A DNA stretch of 64,000 nt from Micromussa lordhowensis (GCA_964020085.1 CAXHUQ010001355.1:1-64000); one strand, 5' to 3'. Numbered from the stretch's first letter, positions 23,814-35,555 are shown. The notes: generated by a model not told the origin, from the sequence alone. Numbers and translations: made by a program.

Positions 23814-24065
23814 GTGACAGGCAAGAGCATTCTTGAAAATATCAGCTTTGAGGCGTTATCGCGCAGACAGTCCCACCAAGAGAGAGCTAGGATAGATCTA
23901 TCCACACAATTGTTTGGTTTGGATTTCGAGCGCACTATGGCGGAGCTAATTGAGAGAAACGTGATCAGTTTCTGGGGCAAAATTGGTGGTAAAATGGCCC
24001 GTTACACCTACAGTTGTTCATGGTCCCATTTCCAGGCCTTAACCACTAGGAATAGTTCTCACTAA
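23814..24065 (+). CDS. 83-codon open frame near the element's right end, unknown
   Basis: It opens after an acceptor-like TTTTTTAATATAG and reads TGKSILENISFEALSRRQSH, then QERARIDLSTQLFGLDFERT and MAELIERNVISFWGKIGGK. Composition is protein-like and there is no simple repeat. It ends 110-350 bp before the CGATCGA subterminal zone. It could be the last exon of a lost element protein. No known motif; low certainty. Confidence 0.25.
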   Translation: MTGKSILENISFEALSRRQSHQERARIDLSTQLFGLDFERTMAELIERNVISFWGKIGGKMARYTYSCSWSHFQALTTRNSSH

Positions 24066-24420
24066 CATTGCGTATTTGGCAAAATACCGCCTTTTGAGGA
24101 GGGATACTGCGAAGAATATATCACCGAGATACTACCGATATATCACTGACAGACGACCGACATGCTACCGACAGCCGACCGTAAGGTAGCGATCGACACG
24201 TCGACCGACACCGAACGTGTGGTCATCGCTAGTATCGATCGCCACTCGATAGAGAGTCAACGAAAATTGAAAGTCTGTCGACCGAGTGTCGACCGAGGGT
24301 CGACAGAGGGTCGACCGAGACGTCGATCGAGTGTCGATCGCGGGTCGATCGAGGTGTCGATCGCTAGTATCGATCGACACTCGATCGCGGGTGTCAATAG
24401 TACACATGATCCCCTGTAAC

Positions 24421-25860
24421 TATATTCTTTAATTCGTCATGTAACACCAGAACGACATAGGCAGTGGAAAGAACAAGAGAATCTACCATATTCTAAGGAA
24501 AATTGGTCCAAAGTCTATGTTGGAAAAGATCCTTGTAACGGTCCTTAAGTGTGAAACGGAGTACAAGTCTATTTAAATCGGATTTGTAAACTGTCTGATC
24601 ATGACGTTCAATAGGTCAGATGTCCATCGCATGAACCCGGGAATGTCTAGAAGTTTCCTATAGCGCTTTGGTTGAAATTGCAACGTTACGCTGTTGCTGT
24701 TTGCAAAAGACTAATGCGGGCAGCCGGAAACCTTCTCAAGGCTCTACGGAAAACAGACTGATGAATGAATTTGTATTTATAATGGACATCGCTGACCGAG
24801 ATGGAATCGTCCCATTCTAGCAGCATTGGATGACAAGCTTCCAAGCTTTAAGCGTTGACCCTTAATAACGTCTTAGCAGAAAGGAAGGTGATTGGCTGGC
24901 GTACCCACTGGGAGGTTTCTTCAAGGAATTCCACCAGTGGATAAAGATAATCGACCTTTGCTGCAAAAGGTGTATCATATCTGCTGAGCTTGAGTAAAAT
25001 ACCGTGACAAAAATGGCTACATATAGTCAGGGATGCTGGAGTGGGCGATCTGCAGATCATTTTAGATGAACGCAGCTGTAGAAAGTGGGACTTTAGAACG
25101 TGTTACAGACTAAGTCTTTCATTTGTCAACTAAGAACAGAATAAAATCGTCTGTACAAAGGACTAGAGAACCTGTGACAATAGGCGGAAAACTGTTTCAC
25201 AGCCAAGATCGACAAATTTCCACGTGATGATTTTTAAGTTTGAAACGATGAAGAATTTTCTTTCAATTTGATTTGTAAATTGACTGACTTTCATTGAGCT
25301 GATCGACGACATGTCCAATGCGTGAGCACCAAACTGTCTACAAGATGATTATTTCTTGAAACCGTCTGGTGGAATAGTTATGCTGTTGGTGTTTGGAAAA
25401 TACAAGTGCAGAATGCCATCGAGAAACGTCGTATCCTTCTCAAGGCTATCGCAGGAGACGTATTACTAAGTGAATTTGCAATTCAACAGGGGACCGTCTC
25501 ATTGTAGCAGCATTAGATGATCTTTCTGATTTGGAAGCATTGGTTTCGTCAAGAAATGTCACTTCATTAGAAAAGTAGTGGATAAAGATCCGGTACGTAA
25601 AAGACCTTTGCTGGAAAAGGTGATTCTGATAGCATCTGCTGAGCTTGTTTGATGGAAGTTTACCTTAATAAATGGTCTTTAAGGCGTGCAACTGAATACT
25701 TTCATTTATCAACTAAATCCAGAACAACATCGACGGTTGAAAGGACCAGGGAACTAGGTATAATTGGAGGAATACTAGTGCAAAGCCTAGATCTAGATCA
25801 AAGCGCAACAGAGATCACCGAAAGACTGGCGACGCAGAATTGCGCAGTCTAGTAGTGAAG
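24421..25860 (+). repeat. Tandem array continued (right block)
   Basis: The array resumes directly after the 4.86-kb insertion, with TTTCAATCGG-type landmarks near 24565 and 25255 and GATTTGGAAGCATTGG near 25530. It ends at about 25860. Units are as diverged as those on the left. Reading frames are broken throughout. Confidence 0.75.
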
Positions 25861-27541
25861 CTGTGCGGGTGTTGCTTAAAGTCGTCTGTGACGTTGGCAA
25901 ATTGTTAGTTTGGTCAGTACACTACTCAAAAATCGTATGAAGGCTCAAAAGTAGCCACCCAGACCAGAGGGTGATCGCCCTTGCATGTTTTCTGTTTAGG
26001 TGGTTCAGCAGATGTGGGTAAAGATAGTGAATTCTGTCTTCTTTGAGTTTGAATGCAGTCGTTTTACAACACGAATCGTTCACAAGCAGCTACGTAGTTA
26101 TTCATTATGCATATCTCGTTCTATAATTTATACTCTTTGCATTCAGTAATACTAAGTCGATATTCATAAGGGCAATTTTTTTACAAGCCACACCTGGGGC
26201 AAACCATTGATAGGTGCATAACATCTACTGTCATGTGTGAAATTCATGTCATGTGTCAAATTTCTGGTACATGTTGCAACACACTTGCAGCATATGTAAT
26301 TTGATAAAATGCTTTGCAAAATGTACTGATTAACCCTTTCATCATCGTTTACTGAACCTTATTAATCATTAACAAAATATTTTGAAATTCAACACAAACC
26401 CTGCTAACTTGAACCCTCGCTTAGTGCAACTATTTTTCGTTTCTCTTGGGAGTTCGAGTTAGCGGGGTTCTACTGTATGGACACCAGTTAAAAAAATGTA
26501 CTGATCAAATTTGAGAAATGAAGTATTGCGAAGAAAGCCGCAAACAAAGATTATGATTTTCATAAATTTGTCTGTAAACCTAGCTGCCCAGAGGGGGGGG
26601 GGGGGGGGGTACTCCCATATATGCGCTATATAGGTATGTACCGCCCGATAAATAGGTAGTAAGGTAAAGTCGTTGAGCCTAGTGGCCCATCAGGCAATGT
26701 CTTTTGCTAGGTGTCTTTACTTCCCAATTCATACATTCTTCCCAATTCATACAAAGGACAGAATGTCAATCCTCAAATTATCATCAAAACTCCCGACTTT
26801 TTCCCTACACTTACTGTACATTTTGTGCTCGCCCCAGTAGTTTTGCACCCCCTGCAATATGGCGTTGTTAACCTTGAAATGGTCTATTTTGTCACCATTC
26901 TTCAGGATAACAGCCATCTAATAATTCCTTTTAATCCTATTTAACCGACATTTTCCAGCCCCATCCTTTTCTTCTGTATTAGTTATATATTGATCACAAT
27001 GGGTAATCGCAAGCTGGACTCCTCAAATTGTTATTGATTACCATTGATTGTCATTACCAGTTATTTTTATTTATTTTCGCTTGATTTCATACATTCTTTG
27101 AATTCAGCTCGCACTGCATACCTGAATACAGTATAATCCACGAGTCGGCATCTAGAGCACAGCTTTGCAGGCGCAGATCCAGGGGAGGTGAAATGGGTGA
27201 ATTTTTACCCCCCTTTTTTTTTCTGAGCCCCCTTCTTTCTTTCTTTTTTCTTATCCCTCAAATATTGAAATAATATTTGATTTTTTTTAATATTTTCACC
27301 CCCATTTCAAAATCCTGGATCCGCCCCTGCTTTGTGTGGCCTTGTGCACCCACTGTTCAGCATGCACAGAATGATTGTTTTTTTTTTATTTCCTGTCTAA
27401 AAAGTACACAAGGAACAAGTGGCTCTGGGGACACGTGATTTGATTGAATAGCAATGAAAGAGAATTCCAGGCCCAGCCGACTAACAAGGACAAGCTGCCC
27501 TGGCAAGGAGAGTGACTTCCATAGTAATATTATCGGCATAT
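25861..27541. other. Intergenic with dispersed repeat pieces
   Basis: Contents: GAGTTCGAGTTAGCGGGGTT (26449-26470), a repeat end I recall from coral genomes; a G-run at 26594-26610; a short minus-strand SINE tail (26655-26700, TAAGGTAAAGTC and GCCCATCAGGC); repeat family B copy 2 (26945-27130); and CT-rich low complexity with AGGGGCGGATCC-like sequence (27175-27340). No gene seen. Confidence 0.5.
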
Positions 27542-28180
27542 GCCGTCAACTCTCATTATAGCAGACACACTTGGGGCGTCATTTATTGTCCGTAATAGCG
27601 AGTGTCCCTAATAGAGGGGTGTGAAAAAAATAAAGTGCCCTCAACAAATCTATTGAGGTTTGTTTTAATACTTTTAATACTCGCGAAATATAGAACATGC
27701 GAATTTTAAAATCGCAACATTTAATACTGTACAAGATCAGTTAACAATGACATTCAAGCTGTTGTTTTCACTGTTATTTCAAAATGTCTCAGTTTCATGT
27801 TTAGGAGTATTTTTTTAGATGGACAATATTATCAGTTAAATCCCCCACTGCATCACTCTCGCTGTCAGAACCGTACGGGTCCTCTGCCGCTAAGTTCTTC
27901 AAAATCTTGATTGTGAGGTAGAATACTGTACCGTTGTGTTTGCTCCTGTTTATGATGACGATCATATTAATTTTGTTGGTACAGTTCAGATCTTAAAGTT
28001 ACATACTACTAAATAAAAATTCGCGAAATTTAATACACTCCAATTCTAATTTCCGTTCAAAATTTAGTGAGAATAAGGTATCAGTCAAACCTCTATAGTT
28101 TACGCCAGGGATCTGGATTTTGTCTGTAATAGCTAGTTCCCGTAATAGCTGGGTGTCTGTAAGGCGAAAGTTGACTGTAA
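27542..28180. mobile_element. 639-bp DNA element with AGTCAAC ends
   Basis: The left end GCCGTCAACTCTCATTATAG and inner GTAATAGCGAGTGTCC are mirrored at the right by GTAATAGCTGGGTGTCTGT and GCGAAAGTTGACTG. AT-rich non-coding interior. The following 28181-28878 shows nothing recognisable. Confidence 0.55.
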
Positions 28181-28878
28181 TTTGGCCCAAGGAACTTGAC
28201 TCTGAATTTCTGCATTTGTTAACACCAAAAAAGAAAAATAATTTGGTTATATTAATTTTAGTGCTTTGTCATAGCAACTTGGCGAATTTTTTGCAGTATT
28301 TTTAAAAAGTCATTTAAATGCCCTCTCTGTCTCATTTAGGAATTAGCAGACAGGTTTTTAAATTCAAAAATATTTAGCACTATACCTAATTACAGTAGCA
28401 TCAAAGTTGTTCAGTATGACTGTTGCTTCAGGATGCAACACTAATACCGAAGAGCAGCAAATAAACTTAATTAATTGAGAACTACTTTATCATGTAAGAG
28501 GGTTTTTGTGGCTACCGTTTTATTTTTGTCCTGGTAGTTCCATTTCTGCTGACCAGCTTGAAAAACAAAACATCAATTTAAATATTTTATTTCAAAAACA
28601 CAAAATGGTGATGCTGACACTGATGTTAGCTAACTTTATTGCAAATGTTATGCAAGTTAATATAAAAATGCATAATGCAATGGTAGTTTCTTTTAATTGA
28701 CTGAACAGCAGCCGTAAACTCAAAATTGGAAAACACTTACAAAGAGAAACTAACAAAATGAAACATGGCAATAAATAATAAGTAAGGATATTATAATTGT
28801 GCTTTATTTGTTTTTCTTTAAGAACAGCAACACAACAAAATCTGATGTAAGGAACAACCACCAATCAATTGATGTGTT

Positions 28879-29005
28879 CCTTTGGGATGATGTGGATCAG
28901 GATCAATGATCCGAGATCATCACTGTGCATCAAAGGAACTGGTGAATCCTTGCCCTGATCCAATTGACCAGGGAACATTGATTCTGACCTGGATCATCCC
29001 AAAGG
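28879..29005. mobile_element. 127-bp MITE (CCTTTGGGATGAT ends)
   Basis: CCTTTGGGATGATGTGGATC at the left is mirrored by ACCTGGATCATCCCAAAGG at the right. Internal GATCA repeats. Non-coding. Confidence 0.6.
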
Positions 29006-29081
29006 ACTGATGCACCATTTGTAGGTGTTGTTTAGAACATGCAGGTCAATGTCAGTCATCATTAAGGTCCAACGCGGGGTC

Positions 29082-30662
29082 ATGATGCAGGAACATGTCA
29101 CTGGGGCATGTTGCAGCAACAAAATCACGCATTCACACAAAGGGGACATGTACCAGGGGAATGTAGCATCGACAAAATCACATGAGGTACACACACACAC
29201 AAAAATGAAGCAGGGACATGTCACCGGGATATGTCGCAGCAAGATGTTCCTTCATGTGTCCCGACAATTGTGATGTCCTGCAACACAAATTTTTTGCAAT
29301 TTTGTCCCTGCGGCATGCGCAGAGAGTTCAAATTGAAGAGCTTGGTGGAAAACTATGCTATACAGTTTTTGGCTGGATTTTCTTTTTTCCTCCAAAGTGC
29401 CTGAATTTCAGCATTTGGCCTAGTTTAAATAAAGAAACATTGCTGGGTTATTTATTAGGTGATGATCACTGTCTTTCCAAGAAAAGAGAAGAAGAGAAAA
29501 TACTGTATATTTTAAGCTGAGGGTCAGTGCAAATCACAATCTCAATTTTCTTCTTTCCTTATGAAGTGCTTGCGTGGGGCAAGTGTTTAGCGTTTTCCCA
29601 CAGGGCGAGATAAGGAACAGAGAAGTCAAGGTTCGAGTCACACGCAGGTTCTGTTTTTTTTTTTTTTTAGGAAATACACTTTGTTTTATTGTTACTATTC
29701 CATTTTCTAGACAACAAACTCCAAGGCAGCATCTAAAAGGCACTTTAGAGAAAAAAATTTATGCACATTCTGAAAAAGTCACTTAGCATAGTTTTCCACC
29801 AAGCTCTTCAATTGTTGAACTTTTCGGGACATGCTGCAGGGACGAAATGTTGCAGGATGTCAAATTGTGTGAACAGTTTTGTAAAACTTAATTGAACGTC
29901 TGAAAACAACGTCTATGAAAAAGTTAAAAATATCTTTAAGTGCAATGAAATTTTATTTGACAATTTTTTGGTGTAATTTGTAAAAGAAACTGATCCCAAA
30001 AAATCACATCTGTTTAATAGTTTTATTAGTTTAGAAACTAAAGTCTCCAGCTTGTCTAAATGAGAAAAGGGGGCATTCCAAATAGAAATGCAAATCATTC
30101 AGACCCGAAACGCACTTTGGACTTCTCATGTTCAAACAAACAAAATTTAGTTTTTGCAGGAGACAGCTAGCAAACATACCAAGAAACGCATGCAGAATCA
30201 TTATACTGTTTATTACACCTTTTTCTCAATTTGTCTAACAACAGTCTCATCACTGTTGCCTTGTGTTTTTTTAAAACGAAACTTGTTTTATAGTAGTTCA
30301 CAAAATTTTGTAGTTCACATGGTGGGTGTATCCCTGCAACACTACACTTAAAAATTTTTCTGCCCAATTTTTTATGTGTGTACATGTCATGATTTTGTCC
30401 CTGCTACATTTCCTCGTTACATGTCCAGTGTTCTCCCTAGTTTTCAACACGGCAGGTAAGACAAATTTTCAAACCTGTAAAGAAGTGATATTTCTTGTGT
30501 TATTTTCAATATTTCTTAGCAGTTCTAGGAAGTAAAGAGTGGTATTAAAGACAGTAAATTTTACCTGTTACTGCCTGATAAGGAGAACACTGAATGTCCC
30601 TGCCATATGTCCCCTATGTGTGAAAAATACATGATTTTGTCGCTGCACCATTTCCCTGCATC
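29082..30662. mobile_element. 1.6-kb element with GGGACATGT-rich inverted ends and nested foldbacks
   Basis: The left flank GCAGCAACAAAATCACGCAT, CACACAAAGGGGACATGTAC is mirrored near 30600-30660 (TGTCCCCTATGTGTGA, ACATGATTTTGTCGCTGC). Inside are a foldback at 29262-29862 (arms including GAAGAGCTTGGTGGAAAACT) and a MITE at 30427-30591. CA-repeats at 29190-29202. No transposase frame. Confidence 0.6.
30427..30591. mobile_element. 165-bp MITE with AGTGTTCTCC ends
   Basis: AGTGTTCTCCCTAG at the left, AAGGAGAACACT at the right, with internal CGGCAGGTAA / TTACCTGTTACTGCCTG similarity. An ATGTCC repeats beside both ends (30421-30426, 30594-30599), suggesting an imperfect target duplication. Nested in the 1.6-kb element. 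Confidence 0.55.
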
Positions 30663-30973
30663 AACCCTTGAAGTTCGTTTCCAGGGACCTTGTGTATTTA
30701 ACTGAAATTGTTATCCATTTTCATGCAGATAGCAAAAAAATTATTTACTGCTGTCCAATATCTTACAAATGAAAATGAAGAATGGTCAAACTGCAAACCA
30801 AAAGTTTAAGATTTCAATGCTTAGTAGTCCAATGGGAGTTAAGAGGATGCATTTCTTCAGTCAAGCACTTGTCCAAGAACTTTGACACTTGACATGAAGG
30901 GGACAAAACCTAATGAGAAAAGAAAGTTGGTGACATTATGTTTCTCTTCTTAACATTAATGATTTCCAATGAC

Positions 30974-31320
30974 ATACAGTAAAAACCTGCGAGTAAGAAC
31001 CTAACTGTCAATAACCTGTTAGGCTAAAATATCCAGTTTATGACTCTCTCTATATTAACCGCTTTAGCCTAAAATTTTGAAACAGGTTCTCGTTTTCTAA
31101 ATCAGTTAAAAAATTAATGTGAATTAACTTATTGGGCAGTACATACAGATAATGTTTTCTTCTAAATGAGGACTTCAAAATGGTGCTATACTGATTAGTA
31201 ACAATGTAATTTTTCTTTGGAAATGAATAACCTGGGCCAAAAATTGTGCTACAGTACGTAATTACCATTTGTAAGAACCTGTTTAGGCTAAAGTGGGAAA
31301 ATGCAGGTTATAATACTCAG
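30974..31320. mobile_element. MITE with AAAACCTGC ends
   Basis: ACAGTAAAAACCTGCGAGTA and GTAAGAACC are mirrored by GGTTCTTAC-type sequence and GCAGGTTATAATACT at the right. Internal TTAGGCTAAA / TTTAGCCTAAA blocks. Non-coding. Confidence 0.55.
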
Positions 31321-31365
31321 AGTATTTCACACTTCAAATGGGGTTAAAAGTTTAAAATACAGCGG

Positions 31366-31591
31366 ATTCAGGTTGAGCATGTGTGTTGTGTTGATTGCGT
31401 TGTGGAGTGAAATGACAGTTGTTGCTAGGCGGTAATAACGATGTTCTGTCTGGGAAAAGGCTAAACAAGCGAAGTGCTTTCTCCCAGACAGAACGTTGCC
31501 AAGCAACAACCGCTATTTTTTCCTCGCAATGCAATCAGTCAACTGTGACAACGAACGCTACAACTAAGACCGTTTAACACTCAACCTGAAT
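31366..31591. repeat. 226-bp foldback downstream of the HMG-box gene
   Basis: ATTCAGGTTGAG and TTCTGTCTGGGA (left) pair with TCCCAGACAGAA and CTCAACCTGAAT (right); the intermediate TGATTGCGTTG / CAATGCAATCA also pairs. It lies about 390 bp past the HMG-box stop codon and could be in the 3' UTR or flank. Confidence 0.6.
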
Positions 31592-31979
31592 TTGTTATAG
31601 AAAGGCATTTTTTCAAACAAGGTTTTTTTTTCAAACACAAAAGAGCTTAAAATGGTACAGGTATTGGGCTGAGTGTTGGTATAATGGGAACAACTGCTGA
31701 GGGGGAAAAATAACTAACCATTGTTCCACAACCATGTTGGAAAGGAGTTGGCGAATACTGGCTGTCTCTCGACTCCCCAACATTCTCCAGACAATGTCTA
31801 ATGTAAATAGCATCAATCATAATGCATACCAGAAAATATAATTTTTAAATTGACACATCCTTACCATTTGTTGGGCAAAATAGTGGGATCACTGTCAACT
31901 GATAGCATTTGCCCTTTTTTACAAGATTCACACTGAAGCCAAGTATTAGAAGTCCTGGGCTGCCATTCTCTGTTAACTT

Positions 31980-32149
31980 CTACTCTAGGTTCACCATGCA
32001 AGATTCTTGAATTTCCTCATCCTCACAGGTGCTTTCACCTTGATTTACGCTTAGCGGTAACTTATAAGGTTCCACTGCAGCAGCAACTGTGGTTCCTGTT
32101 TGATTTGCCATACCTGAAGCAGGTACGTCTTTGATGTTTGGTTGAAAAC
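31980..32149 (-). CDS. HMG-box gene, coding exon 4 (C-terminus)
   Basis: Acceptor TTTAAAAACAG then 55 codons and stop TAG: it begins FQPNIKDVPASGMANQTG, and ends in an acidic stretch with CEDEEIQESC before MVNLE. The phase fits the preceding exon (the split glycine codon G/GT is completed). The acidic C-terminus is common in HMG-box regulators, but no specific domain is visible. No AATAAA was found in the next few hundred bases; 3' end undetermined. Confidence 0.65.
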
Positions 32150-32612
32150 CTGTTTTTAAACAAGCAGACAAGCAACTAGGAGCTCAGTTACTCGTTCAAG
32201 ATGCACCTTTACTGCCCTTTCCTGACACATTATTTGAGGTGTGCATAATAATTGCATTAGTGCTAATGAATGAACGGTATTTAGTGGTGCTCACTTCTTA
32301 GGGGTCAGGCATGGTTGTCAGCTCAAGAGAATTAATATGCTTCGGAGCTCTCTGGGATCCCTGTGTTCCATTCATCAAAGGGGGGAAACCTGGGTCAATT
32401 TTTGCTGGCTATGTGCCACTGGCATCTCAGAACCCCTAAGACATTTCTATCTCACTATGCCATCCAGGGGTGTAATTTTTGGTAATTCACATTCAAATAA
32501 TTTCTTTGGACAATCTGACAGGCTTTAGGAGTGTCTGCAACCCAGAGGAACTTCTCTGCTACAGAAGCCCAAGGCAGGTTTCTGGGTTTATAACCTACAG
32601 GTTTTGAATTAC

Positions 32613-32671
32613 CTGGTGAACGCTTGATCCTCTTGGGTGCTGGCTCCAATCGTCTGCCAGTTGTAGCAGTT
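32613..32671 (-). CDS. HMG-box gene, coding exon 3 (nuclear-localisation-like)
   Basis: A 59-nt exon between acceptor AACAATGCAG and donor GTAATTC. In the frame demanded by both neighbours it reads TATTGRRLEPAPKRIKRSP, a basic stretch (PKRIKR) resembling a nuclear localisation signal. An alternative frame is open too but does not fit exon 4's phase. Confidence 0.6.
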
Positions 32672-32760
32672 CTGCATTGTTACAAACCAGTCAAAACAGT
32701 TAAAAGAAAACAGAAGAATTCAGTGAGGCATGGTTCAAGTAATGGGTTATTCAAGAAATA

Positions 32761-34125
32761 ATCCACACACACCCTACGGATGGGGTCGTTTTTAAACCCC
32801 CCCTACTACCTGGATTTACTGATTCACTAGACCCCCCCTCTTGCCTGGATTTCCAAGGCAAAAGACCCCCCTTCCGACCGGATTTCCATAATTTTTTGGA
32901 AGCCTTATATTTAATTCAAAGTTAACAGAAAACACGTAAGAAATGTTCTGAGGGATAATTTTTGCAATTTTCGAAAATAATAACTTCACAAAAGCAATGT
33001 AATTTGCTAAAATAAATCTGCTTAGCTTGAATAAATTCAATAATTTGTTAACAGTACGGGCAAACAGTGGAATAATAGCCAGGTCAACCTTGACAGTGAC
33101 GGTCATTTTAAATTATCAACACAAACACAGTCAGACGCGCTGTGCTACCAGAGTTGAATATATTTTCGCTGGCACTTCGAGGTGAATTCTATCAAAGGAT
33201 TAATATACAATCCTTTCGCTTTCCTGGGTGGCGCGGTGGCCTAATGGTTAGTGCGCTGGACTCCGGACCGAAGGGTCCGGGTTCGAGCCTCGGCCAGGGC
33301 ACTGCGTTGTGCTCTTAGGCAAGACACTTTACACTCACAGTGCCTCTCTTCACCCAGGTGTTTAAATGGGTACTGGCGAATTTACTGCTGGGAGTAACCC
33401 TGCGATGGACTAGCATCCCATCCAGGGGGGGAGTAGAAATACTCCTAGTCGCTTCATGCTACAGAAACCGGGATAAGCTCCGGCCTGATGAGCCACTTGG
33501 TTCGCCCCACAGACTTTACCTTTCGCTTTCCTAAAATAATTGGTTTCTCAAAGATAATATTTTAGAATTCTTTAGGACTGTTGATGTAAAAAGTGTCTGA
33601 TTCGAAACTTGAACTCGACTGATCCACGCTTTGTAATATTTACATTACCTATTCCATGATTAACCTGTGAAAGTTGTTTTCAAACCTAAAATAGGTCCTT
33701 TCGAATGATTTTAACTTTATGAACCGTGATATTCTAAACTACAGTGGTTTTTGAAACCAGAAACGATCAGGTTTGATAATATATAGATTTAGCCAAGCCT
33801 TAAAGCGGAGCTCCGGTTTCTTCTGCTATAATACCGTATGTACATAATAAAATTGTCTGAGGTTTCAACACGTTGTTTCTGTTCAAACAAATAATTCGAA
33901 ATATGTTGATCGCCGAATGTACGGTCAAATTCTGATGCAACTGAACACTTGGAAGTGCACTGAGTTCTTCAAAGAGTTTTTTAACGGAGGTTGTGGTCAA
34001 AAGTGACCCCTGTGCTAATTTTTTTTCAGTTCAAATCCCCTCCTGACTGGATTTCCAGAGTCTTTGACCCCCCCCCCCCCTCCTGCGAGAATTTCCAGAA
34101 TCCCATCCGTCGGGGAGGTGTGGAT
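32761..34125. mobile_element. 1.36-kb DNA element in an intron, with ACGGATGGG ends
   Basis: ATCCACACACACCCTACGGA TGGG at the left is mirrored by CCCATCCGTCGGGGAGGTGT GGAT at the right. Both ends also carry CCTGGATTTCCA-type and C-run motifs. AT-rich interior with no transposase; it carries the complete SINE at 33226-33518. It sits in the intron between HMG-box exons 2 and 3. Confidence 0.6.
33226..33518 (+). mobile_element. Complete tRNA-derived SINE with 14-bp target duplication
   Basis: The head starts GGGTGGCGCGGTGGCCTAAT and holds a pol III A box (TGGCCTAATGG) and B box (GGTTCGAGCC). The body continues through AGACACTTTACACTCACAG and ends CACAGACTTTA. It is flanked by CCTTTCGCTTTCCT on both sides (33212-33225; 33519-33532), a clear 14-bp target duplication, so this insertion is young. 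Other copies: 22570-22935, an old one at 35965-36165, and a tail at 26655-26700. Confidence 0.85.
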
Positions 34126-34301
34126 TTTTTCTGGAAAACCCAATATATCACACATGAGAGACAGTGTTTCATCAGGATACAAAACACCGATAGGAGTGGG
34201 GGAAAATATGATGCACAACAGAGTATTTTTGACATTCTATAGGCATTTGGATAGGTGATGAAATACAGTCTCGAGTGTTTGATAAATCTTCTACTACAGA
34301 T

Positions 34302-34586
34302 TACCACCGCTTTCCTTGCTACACGACTTTCAAAATCAAAACACCCGCAGAAATGTTCCCAAAATTTCCATCAATCATATATTATACCTTGCATGTTTGC
34401 TTGTCAAATTCCAATTTCACACAAAACATGACAAGCAAACATGCAACGTTTGATAGCCAATTAAAACATGTTTTTTCATCATGTGCTGCCACTAAGATGC
34501 AACCAACTGTGTGATTGACAGAAATTTTGAAACATTTCCCGTGGTGTTTTAATTTCGAAAGTCGCATATCGAGGAAAGCGGTTGTC
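34302..34586. mobile_element. 285-bp foldback MITE
   Basis: CCACCGCTTTCC, GACTTTC and ACACC-GC on the left pair with GGTGTTTTAATTTCGAAAGTC and GAGGAAAGCGGTTG on the right. A central hairpin GCATGTTTGCTTGTC / GACAAGCAAACATGC (34392-34443) forms the tip. In the intron between HMG-box exons 2 and 3. Confidence 0.6.
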
Positions 34587-35528
34587 AACGGGGAAATAAA
34601 ATTTAATTTATCAAAATCTATGCTAATTAAGTATCTAACCCTCATTAATGGTAATTATTGTTTTTGTTTAACTTGACAAATAAATTATTAATGAGTTTGA
34701 GAAGGATATCAATAATGCTGCCCCATGTGGGTAGACTCAAATTACTGGGTACAGCTTATGCAAAAAGAAATTATAGACATACCGGGAATTTAACAAGTGA
34801 CTCTTGAAAATAATAACCGCATGCACCCTTGAAGCTAAACAGACACCTGCTATTTGACATTACGATGGCAAGCTCAAGGTTCTATCTACTTCCAACTAAA
34901 GCCGTGAATAAAGCTGAAAGCTTGCCCTCTAATCGTAGTGCAAGCTGTAGCGTAGGGAGACTATAAATATTTGGTCACTAAGGTTATGCTAATTACTGAT
35001 AAATGGCAGTAGGATTGCACTCACACTTATTTAACCATTCTCATCCCCAGCGGCCAAAATACTTTTGGTCAGCACCAAGAATCAATACATCTAGCATTTC
35101 CCACTTGTGCAGAGTACTTGTTCTGTAGTTTTTAGCCAATAAGAATTGTCAGATTTGAACAATGAGTCTGTTAACCGGAGACTTCTGGAATTATATTGGG
35201 AGGAGCCTGATATCTGAGGTCTCAATTGTGACCAAAAAAGGATTGTGGCCTCTCAGGATGAAAATTGTTTTTAACTTACTGTAGGTTACTGCATTCCCCT
35301 TCCCCCCCCCCCCCCCCCCCGTAAAAATTATGTAAAAATAATGTCAACAGTACAGTTTTATTATATGTTTCAAAGACAAGCTGCTTAAAAATACAAACAG
35401 TCACCCACAAGTGATCACTCTTGGATGTTAATATATAGATTTAACTCATATTGAGAATCAAGCTCATCCAGCTATAATGTTCCACTACATGTAGTTCAGA
35501 CTTGAGAAAAAGACTATCATCAGCATAC

Positions 35529-35555
35529 CTTTGTCTCAGTGTGTAAGACCCAATC
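35529..35555 (-). CDS. HMG-box gene, 27-nt micro-exon 2
   Basis: Acceptor TGCAAATTTTCTAG and donor GTATGCTG enclose 27 nt. In the only frame that fits both neighbours (incoming two bases, outgoing two bases) it adds IGSYTLRQ and completes arginine codons on each side. Exact phase agreement on both sides is the main evidence. Without it, exon 1 and exon 3 would not be in phase. RNA support would be decisive. Confidence 0.5.

Larger units (their letters stand above)
19555..24412. mobile_element. 4.86-kb element with CGATCGA-rich terminal inverted repeats
   Basis: Perfect 8-bp direct repeats CCTGTAAC (19547-19554; 24413-24420) flank ends GGATCATGTGTACTA and TAGTACACATGATCC. The inverted similarity runs about 80 bp with few mismatches. 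Both subterminal zones (to about 19890; from about 24160) are dense in TCGATCGA and GTCGGTCGA words, which look like repeated transposase-binding sites. Removing the element and one CCTGTAAC restores an array unit. The interior is a mosaic of other repeats and dead RT pieces; I see no intact transposase. The 8-bp duplication is compatible with hAT, P or KDZ-like superfamilies, not resolved. Confidence 0.8.

Noticed and set aside
33226..33300. tRNA gene
   Set aside because: The pol III boxes belong to a SINE head with a 14-bp target duplication and a 3' body; no complete cloverleaf with acceptor stem is evident.
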